Shown: positions 59,066-64,000 of the stretch, piece after piece | Position numbering within the stretch: position 1 is the first letter of the stretch | Layout of the letters: every line of letters starts with the position of its first letter | NCBI GenBank assembly: GCA_046348685.1 | Contig: JAXMDT010000006.1 | Coordinates: forward strand, 34,790 to 98,789 | Source: JAXMDT01 sp046348685 | GTDB taxonomy: Bacteria > Pseudomonadota > Alphaproteobacteria > Rickettsiales > UBA998 | Direction: 5' to 3' | DNA length: 64,000 nt | Notes under the pieces: generated by a model | The model's database searches: none | The model's input: only the letters and a program-made list of their open reading frames with translations | What the model was told of the DNA's origin: nothing | Program-made: the position numbers and the translations under genes

Positions 59066-60208
59066 ATGAAAAAAATATTCCTTATTGCAGGGGAAGCGTC
59101 GGGTGATCAACTCGGTGCAGGGCTGATGGCTGCGCTGAAGAAGCAAAATCCCGATATCGAAATCAAAGGCATTGGTGGTGAGCGTATGCAGGCAGAAGGG
59201 TTGCAGACGCTCTTTGCGATTGAGGACATTGCGCTCATGGGCTTTGCTGAAATCCTGCCGCATATTCCAAAGGTGCTGAAGCGCATTAAACAAACGGTGC
59301 AGGCTATCGAGGACTACCAGCCGGACGCAGTGGTGACGATTGATTCACCGGGTTTCAATTTCAGGCTGGTCAAAACGCTGCGCGAGCGGGGGAATGGAGC
59401 GCCTAAATTCATTCATTATGTCGCGCCGACCGTATGGGCTTATAAACCGGAACGCGCCAAAAAGACTGCGGCGCTTTATGATCATCTTCTCGTACTACTG
59501 CCGTTTGAGCCGCCGTATTTTGAGGCAGAAGGACTTGCCACCAGTTTTGTCGGGCATCCGGTGATGGATGATCTGGAAGAAGCGTTTGCGCGTCGTACGA
59601 GCTGGGAAATGGATGAGAAGAAGCCGCTGAAAATCGCCACGCTACCCGGTAGCCGAAAAGGTGAATTGGCACGTATGCTGCCTGTCTACAAGGCGACGCT
59701 GGCAAGGCTGAAAAAACGCTTCAGCGACATCGAACTGATTATCGCCACAACGCAGGCGATGGAAGAAACAATCCGGCAGGCGATTGCATCATGGAATGTT
59801 ACGTACCGGCTTGTCTCCGATCCATTACTCAAGCAGCGCAGCTATTATGCCTGCGATGTAGGGCTTGTGAAATCGGGAACGGTCGCGCTTGAAGTGGCGA
59901 AGACGGGCCTGCCGATGATTGTCGCTTATAAGGTTAATCCCGTTTCCGCCTGGCTCCTGAAACGCATGATCAAAACACCTTTTGCCAATCTTGTTAATAT
60001 TCTGGCAGGACGTGAAATCATCCCTGAACTGCTGCAGGGCCAATGCACGCCGAAAAAGCTGGAGCGGGCGTTAATGACCTTGATTGAAAATGAACCGGCG
60101 CGACAGAAGCAGGCAAACGACGCGCATGAGGCGCTCGAACGAATGCGTAATCCGGAAGGACTGCCAGCCAGCCAGAAAGCAGCTGAAATTGTGATGGAAT
60201 TAATTTAA
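59066..60208 (+). CDS. lpxB: lipid-A-disaccharide synthase
   Basis: The 380-residue GT19 glycosyltransferase joins UDP-diacylglucosamine and lipid X at the inner membrane. KIFLIAGEASGDQLGAGLM at the start, FNFRLVKTLRERG, HYVAPTVWAYKPERAK, the LPGSRKGEL nucleotide motif and VKSGTVALEVAKTGLPMIVAYK are present. The length is standard. It ends the bamA-to-lpxB block at a hairpin terminator shared with convergent flhB. Confidence 0.96.
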   Translation: MKKIFLIAGEASGDQLGAGLMAALKKQNPDIEIKGIGGERMQAEGLQTLFAIEDIALMGFAEILPHIPKVLKRIKQTVQAIEDYQPDAVVTIDSPGFNFRLVKTLRERGNGAPKFIHYVAPTVWAYKPERAKKTAALYDHLLVLLPFEPPYFEAEGLATSFVGHPVMDDLEEAFARRTSWEMDEKKPLKIATLPGSRKGELARMLPVYKATLARLKKRFSDIELIIATTQAMEETIRQAIASWNVTYRLVSDPLLKQRSYYACDVGLVKSGTVALEVAKTGLPMIVAYKVNPVSAWLLKRMIKTPFANLVNILAGREIIPELLQGQCTPKKLERALMTLIENEPARQKQANDAHEALERMRNPEGLPASQKAAEIVMELI

Positions 60209-60279
60209 GTGTCATTCTCGCGCTCGGCGCGAAAATCTAGATCCCCAGGTCATACCCGAAAATGACACTATTTTTTAGG
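60209..60279 (+). terminator. hairpin terminator between lpxB and flhB
   Basis: GTGTCATTCTCG at 60209 can pair with CGAAAATGACAC at about 60259-60270, and TATTTTTT follows on the plus strand. The loop contains smaller inverted elements (CGCGCTCGGCGCG). It lies at the convergent junction, and its distal arm overlaps the last codon of flhB. Confidence 0.65.
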
Positions 60280-61392
60280 CGTGGCGCCACCGGGTCCTTT
60301 ACCGCCATCCTGAGGTCTTGGTTTTTTGCCTTTCAGCTTATAGACATAGCCGATGACTTTGGCGACGGCGGCATAATGCTCGAAAGGAATTTCCTCCTCA
60401 ACCTCGGCATTGTCATAAAGCGCGCGGGCGAGGGGAGGATTGCGCACAATGGGAATCTTGTGCTCCTCGGCGATTTCACGGATACGCAAGGCCACCTTGT
60501 CGGCGCCTTTCGCCATCACTTTCGGTGCGCCCATCGCCAGCTCATCATACTGCAGGGCAACCGCATAGTGTGTCGGGTTGGTGATGACGACATCGGATTT
60601 AGGCACATCGGCCATCATACGCTTACGCGCCCGCTCACGGCGGATGGCGCGCAGCTTCTGCTTCACATGCGGATCGCCTTCCTGCTGGCGGTACTCGTCC
60701 TTGATCTCCTGCTTGGTCATGCGCAGGTTTTTCATGTATTCGAAGCGCTGGTAAAGGTAATCGAGCACGGCGATTAAAAACACCATGGACGTAATGCCGA
60801 TCAGCATTCGGCTGTTTACTGATTGAAGATAGCGCATGATGTCTGCGACATCCTCGTCCGGCAAGGCCCGGCTGTATTCCAGGGTCGGATGCACGACGAC
60901 ATAGGCCACCGCACCGACAACCGTAATCTTGAGCAGGCTTTTGATAAATTCCACGACCGAGCGCACCGAGAAGATTCGCTTGAATCCTTTAAGCGGGGAG
61001 ATGCGCTCCAGCTTGAAGCCGATCGGTTCCCATGAAATATTGAATTGCGACTGCAGGAAACCTGCTGCCAGCGCCATCGCAATAGCGATAGCAAACGGCA
61101 GCGCGAGCAGGCTCAACATCTTCAGCATGATAAATGCCGCCGTCAGCTTGAAACTTCCCGCATCACTGATGATAAAATCCTCAGGCGAGGTGATAAACGG
61201 CGCGAATTCCGTGTAGGCATGTTTCATCAAGCCGGGCATCAGGCCGACCAGCACGATCGTAAACGCAAGCAGAATGAAAAAATTATTCACCTCGCGCGAG
61301 TTGACCAGCTGACCTTTCTTCCGCGCATCCTCCAGCCGTTTGTGCGTCGGTTCTTCGGTTTTCTGGGAGTCGTCTTCTCCACCTTCTGACAT
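60268..61392 (-). CDS. flhB: flagellar export switch protein FlhB
   Basis: The 374-residue inner-membrane protein controls substrate specificity of the flagellar type III export apparatus. It has the start EDDSQKTEEPTHKRLEDARKKGQ, four membrane helices, SPLKGFKRIFSVRSVVEF and the self-cleavage motif NPTH (in DVVITNPTHYAVAL). The cytoplasmic domain follows, with ARALYDNAEVEEEIPFEHYAAVA. The autocleavage site is intact. It is the last gene of the fliQ-fliR-flhB run. A palindromic repeat lies directly before its ATG. Confidence 0.95.
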   Translation of the reverse strand: MSEGGEDDSQKTEEPTHKRLEDARKKGQLVNSREVNNFFILLAFTIVLVGLMPGLMKHAYTEFAPFITSPEDFIISDAGSFKLTAAFIMLKMLSLLALPFAIAIAMALAAGFLQSQFNISWEPIGFKLERISPLKGFKRIFSVRSVVEFIKSLLKITVVGAVAYVVVHPTLEYSRALPDEDVADIMRYLQSVNSRMLIGITSMVFLIAVLDYLYQRFEYMKNLRMTKQEIKDEYRQQEGDPHVKQKLRAIRRERARKRMMADVPKSDVVITNPTHYAVALQYDELAMGAPKVMAKGADKVALRIREIAEEHKIPIVRNPPLARALYDNAEVEEEIPFEHYAAVAKVIGYVYKLKGKKPRPQDGGKGPGGATPKK

Positions 61393-61516
61393 AAAATCTT
61401 CGTATCTTTGGTTTTCGCTACGTTATCCTGCGGTTCGGCGTGCTCACGTACTTGTATACACTGCACGCGCCATGCCTTGGCTGCCTTGCGAAACCCTAAA
61501 GCTACAAAGATTTGCA
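61393..61516. repeat. long imperfect palindrome, copy D
   Basis: The ~124-bp imperfect inverted repeat has left arm AAAATCTTCGTATCTTTGGT and right arm reading AAATCTTTGTAGCTTTAGGG on the minus strand. The centre contains GTGCTCACGTACTTGTATAC. It fills most of the gap between fliR and flhB and abuts the flhB start codon, so it would lie in the leader of flhB in a shared transcript. Confidence 0.7.
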
Positions 61517-61549
61517 AAGCATGCTTATTTTATCCCAAGTCGGCCATGA

Positions 61550-62341
61550 TTAAAACCCTGTATAGCCGTCGAGCTTGAGGAAATCAGAGAAAGTGGCAGC
61601 GTAGTAATCCCCAAAAGAGAGCATCATGGCCGCGAAAGTGCCAATCATGATGAAAAAGGTAAGTGCGATCTGCGCAGGCAGGATAATAAAGAAAATCTGA
61701 AGATTCGGCATCAGACGCGTCAGGACGCCGCCGCCGATGTAAACGATGAGGCCGATCACAACCACCGGCGCGGAGAGTTTAAGCGAGACTAGAAATATGC
61801 TGGACGTCAATGTGGAAAAATACTGCGCAAGATCCTCTACCGGCGGAAAAGCCCCAGGAGTGAACAGCGAATAGCTATCGGCCAGCCCACGCAGCATCAC
61901 GTAATGCATATCGGTCGCGATCAGAAAGACAACGGCGGCCATACTAAGAAAGTTACCGATAAGCGAACCCTGTCCGGCCTGCGTCGGATCGAACTGCGAA
62001 GCAACGGCCAGGCTCGATTGCACGGAGATGATCATGCCCGCAATGTGCATCACCGAAATGAGAAAACGGCAAACCATGCCGATGCTCGCCCCAACCAAAC
62101 TTTCGGCAACCAGCAGCACTGCCAACGAAAATGGGCTTGCCGGGACTTTGGGCATGACTGGTTCAAATACCGGAGCGAGGGTGACGGCAATCGCCAGCGC
62201 CATGAGCAGGCGGGCGCGGCCCGTCACTACGCGCTCACCAAAAAATGGCATGAACATCAGTCCGGTGCCGACGCGCGTAAAAATCAGCAGGATCGTGAAA
62301 AGCTGGCCTATGAGAAAATGTTCTAAAGGTGAGACGGTCAT
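61550..62341 (-). CDS. fliR: flagellar biosynthetic protein FliR
   Basis: The 263-residue component of the export gate has six hydrophobic segments and the family text FTRVGTGLMFMPFFGERVV, FDPTQAGQGSLIGNFLSM, LRGLADSYSLF and LMPNLQIFFIILPAQIALTF. The length is normal. It starts 6 bases after the fliQ stop. Confidence 0.95.
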   Translation of the reverse strand: MTVSPLEHFLIGQLFTILLIFTRVGTGLMFMPFFGERVVTGRARLLMALAIAVTLAPVFEPVMPKVPASPFSLAVLLVAESLVGASIGMVCRFLISVMHIAGMIISVQSSLAVASQFDPTQAGQGSLIGNFLSMAAVVFLIATDMHYVMLRGLADSYSLFTPGAFPPVEDLAQYFSTLTSSIFLVSLKLSAPVVVIGLIVYIGGGVLTRLMPNLQIFFIILPAQIALTFFIMIGTFAAMMLSFGDYYAATFSDFLKLDGYTGF

Positions 62342-62347
62342 GGCGAC

Positions 62348-62647
62348 CTACCGCTGCTCGTCGGAATCATCATTGGGCGGCGTATCCGGAGCGGCCACTT
62401 TTTCCATCAGCTCGGTATTGAAGTCAGCCAGCGTACGCAGCATGAAGGGCATGGCGAACATCAATGCCAGGAAAATAGCGAGTATTTTCGGCACGAAGAC
62501 CAGGGTCTGTTCCTGCAGCTGCGTCAGGGCCTGCAGCAAAGAAACCACTAGACCGACAATCAGCGCCACCATCATGATCGGAAAGCTGAGTTTCAGCAAA
62601 ACCCATATGGCATCCCTTCCTATGTCGATCACTTCTGCGGAATTCAT
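62348..62647 (-). CDS. fliQ: flagellar biosynthetic protein FliQ
   Basis: The 99-residue two-helix export-gate protein has family text VIDIGRDAIWVLLKLSFPIM, VGLVVSLLQALTQLQEQTL and FVPKILAIFLALMF. A polar C-terminal tail (PPNDDSDEQR) is longer than usual. The ATG at 62647 gives the family start; an earlier ATG at 62701 would reach back into palindrome copy E. It is followed closely by fliR. Confidence 0.94.
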   Translation of the reverse strand: MNSAEVIDIGRDAIWVLLKLSFPIMMVALIVGLVVSLLQALTQLQEQTLVFVPKILAIFLALMFAMPFMLRTLADFNTELMEKVAAPDTPPNDDSDEQR

Positions 62648-62654
62648 ACTAACT

Positions 62655-62762
62655 TTACTCCGGCGGGCGATTGGTTCGTTGCTCGGTGCTCGCATCCTCA
62701 TGTACTACATTGTACATTTCGGTTCTGCGCTCCCACTCGCCACGCCGGAGCGAGTAGGGGTA
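62655..62762. repeat. long imperfect palindrome, copy E
   Basis: The ~108-bp imperfect inverted repeat has left arm TACTCCGGCGGGCGATTGGT and right arm reading TACTCGCTCCGGCGTGGCGA on the minus strand. The centre is TCATGTACTACATTGTACAT. It lies just upstream of fliQ. It is related to copies A to D in size and layout, but its centre is more diverged. Confidence 0.55.
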
Positions 62763-62834
62763 TCGTATTATTATTGCAAAATTACTTGGTTATGCGCATG
62801 CTCGCAACTGTCATAAATGTTACAGGGTATATCT

Positions 62835-63299
62835 ATGTCCATGATGAAACGAGATACGTTATTTGGCCGCTTCGCAAAGTGGGTTGCAACGCTGACCGGC
62901 AGTCCCGCCGCCTTCGTACTGGCGGCAGGCATGATTATCGTCTGGCTGGTTTCAGGCCCTGTCTTCGATTATTCCGATACCTGGCAACTGGTTATCAATA
63001 CCAGCACGACCATCATTACCTTCTTAATGGTGTTCATCATCCAGCATACGCAGAACAAAGATACAATCGCCATGCAGCTCAAACTTGATGAGTTGATCCG
63101 CGCCGTCGAAGGGGCTCAGGAAGCAATGATCGACCTGGAGGAGCTTAGCGATGATGAACTGTACCGCGTTCGAAAACGCTACCTTAAGCTTGCTTCCGAA
63201 GCTCGGGATGCATTGAATGGCGAAGACATACACGTCACCCTGATAGGAAACGAACAAGAGAAAAGGCAAGAGGAAGAAGAGGCGATGTCGCGAAGCTAG
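62835..63299 (+). CDS. low-affinity iron permease family protein
   Basis: The 154-residue membrane protein has two hydrophobic helices (AAFVLAAGMIIVWLVSGPVF and INTSTTIITFLMVFIIQHT) followed by the family stretch QNKDTIAMQLKLDELIRAVEGA and a charged C-terminal helix. Iron transport is the family label rather than something proven for such short bacterial members. The ATG at 62835 is preferred over 62817. It is oriented against the flagellar genes and sits between fliE and fliQ, splitting that series. Confidence 0.85.
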   Translation: MSMMKRDTLFGRFAKWVATLTGSPAAFVLAAGMIIVWLVSGPVFDYSDTWQLVINTSTTIITFLMVFIIQHTQNKDTIAMQLKLDELIRAVEGAQEAMIDLEELSDDELYRVRKRYLKLASEARDALNGEDIHVTLIGNEQEKRQEEEEAMSRS

Positions 63300-63300
63300 C

Positions 63301-63624
63301 TTAGATGGCCATCCGCAGGATGTCCTGATAGGCATTGATGACCTTGTCGCGTACGGCGACCACCGTATTCAGCGCGAGCTCGGCATTGTTGACGGAGGTG
63401 ACTAATTCATGCAGCTCGGCCTTTCCAGCAACGGCAAGGGCGCTGATGCTTTCGCTGTTGTAATTGGAATCCTTGGCTTCATTCAGTGCATCAGATACGA
63501 GCGAGCCGAAGCTTGGCTTCATGGGGTTGGCTTCTTCCGGCATCAGGGATGCCGCGGGGCCATCGCCTTTCATTTTAGAGGCATTGGTATAAGCGTTGAT
63601 TGCAGAATTCAGATCGATTGCCAT
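63301..63624 (-). CDS. fliE: flagellar hook-basal body protein FliE
   Basis: The 107-residue rod-MS ring adaptor has a Met/Pro-containing N-terminal half. The C-terminal helices match the family (AELHELVTSVNNAELALNTVVAVRDKVINAYQDILRMAI, given in part). The length is normal. It lies downstream of flgC with a 67-base gap, and the stop is one base from the end of the convergent permease gene. Confidence 0.93.
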   Translation of the reverse strand: MAIDLNSAINAYTNASKMKGDGPAASLMPEEANPMKPSFGSLVSDALNEAKDSNYNSESISALAVAGKAELHELVTSVNNAELALNTVVAVRDKVINAYQDILRMAI

Positions 63625-63691
63625 GCTATTTGTCCTTTTGCCCTATTATATGCCCGAATACTTGGTTTTACCAGTGACGCGCAAATAAAAA

Positions 63692-64000
63692 TCAGCGTAA
63701 TAAACTAATCGTTTGATTTAACATGCCTTTCGTTACTTCGACAACATTGAGGTTAGCTTCGTAGGCACGGCGCGCCTCACGCATATCCACCATCTCGATG
63801 ATCGGGTTAACATTAGGGGTTTCGACATACCCATCGGCATCGGCTGCAGGATGGTTCGGATCGTATTTTTTATTGAAATTACTGCGGTCATAACCGATTT
63901 TATCAACTTCCACCAGATCAGCGCTCGTCTCCTTATCGAGGTAATTTTTGAACGTCACGATTTTGCGACGGTATGGCGCATCGCCCGGGTAACGGCCCAG
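63692..64000 (-). CDS. flgC: flagellar basal-body rod protein FlgC (5' part beyond the window)
   Basis: The open frame continues to the window edge (residues RYPGDAPYRRKIVTFKNY precede the internal GTG at 63958). The visible ~102 residues are the C-terminal part of FlgC, with NHPAADADGYVETPNVNPI, EMVDMREARRAYEANLNVVE and the terminal helix MLNQTISLLR. The proximal-rod role follows from the family. flgB is expected just outside the window. Confidence 0.93.
   Translation of the reverse strand: MGRYPGDAPYRRKIVTFKNYLDKETSADLVEVDKIGYDRSNFNKKYDPNHPAADADGYVETPNVNPIIEMVDMREARRAYEANLNVVEVTKGMLNQTISLLR

Overview
The window looks like chromosome of an alphaproteobacterium, roughly half GC. The evidence is a DUF1476 protein (the zeta inhibitor of alphaproteobacterial F1Fo-ATPase), an lpxD-fabZ-lpxA-lpxI-lpxB block using LpxI, PurS with a short PurL, a TTAA-N7-TTAA (CtrA-type) box and a flagellar export block. 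I cannot name the genus. Housekeeping operons are repeatedly interrupted by AT-richer orphan genes and by several families of dispersed palindromic repeats.

Layout. 1-7273: cimA, then four alanine-rich membrane or coiled-coil orphans (three with Gln/Met/Pro tails) around a TrmJ-type methyltransferase, then rpsD with a clear promoter and terminator. 7215-16583 (minus): an orphan with a CheD-like Thr/Cys/His signature, then a purine operon (purS-purQ-two orphans-purL-methyltransferase-bolA-grxD, with purC nearby). 16799-22686: ATPase zeta subunit, a two-component system, nhaA, mutY and an SGNH protein lacking its serine. 22784-28666: thiC carrying an in-frame DUF559 nuclease insert between 39-bp inverted repeats, a HEPN-like gene, a GIY-YIG gene between perfect 27-bp inverted repeats, an EEP-family membrane protein, a hydrolase and a YcgN protein. 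28735-37110 (minus): a 2791-residue type I-secreted adhesin. 37462-44255: redoxin/2OG-oxygenase fusion, GNAT, BLUF photoreceptor, lipoprotein, and the overlapping operon fabI-channel-maoC/pta-ackA.

44260-51430 is a decayed genomic island. It begins where a truncated L,D-transpeptidase gene is fused to a dnaE2 fragment. It continues with frameshifted remains of a two-component system, an outer-membrane efflux lipoprotein, an RND pump and a tyrosine recombinase, and it ends at the 3' end of a tRNA-Lys gene. From 51867 the envelope block follows: bamA, an orphan, skp, lpxD, fabZ, lpxA, lpxI, lpxB. lpxA has an amber stop 17 codons before its apparent ancestral end. The window closes with flagellar genes on the minus strand (flhB, fliR, fliQ, fliE, flgC), with an iron-permease-like gene inserted in opposite orientation.

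The strongest leads are: the nuclease-bearing in-frame insert in thiC and its parallel with the GIY-YIG element; a five-copy family of 105-125 bp imperfect palindromes; a shared promoter-proximal motif in front of four orphan genes, including the CheD-like one; the lpxA amber codon; and the four-domain higher-order repeat of the adhesin.
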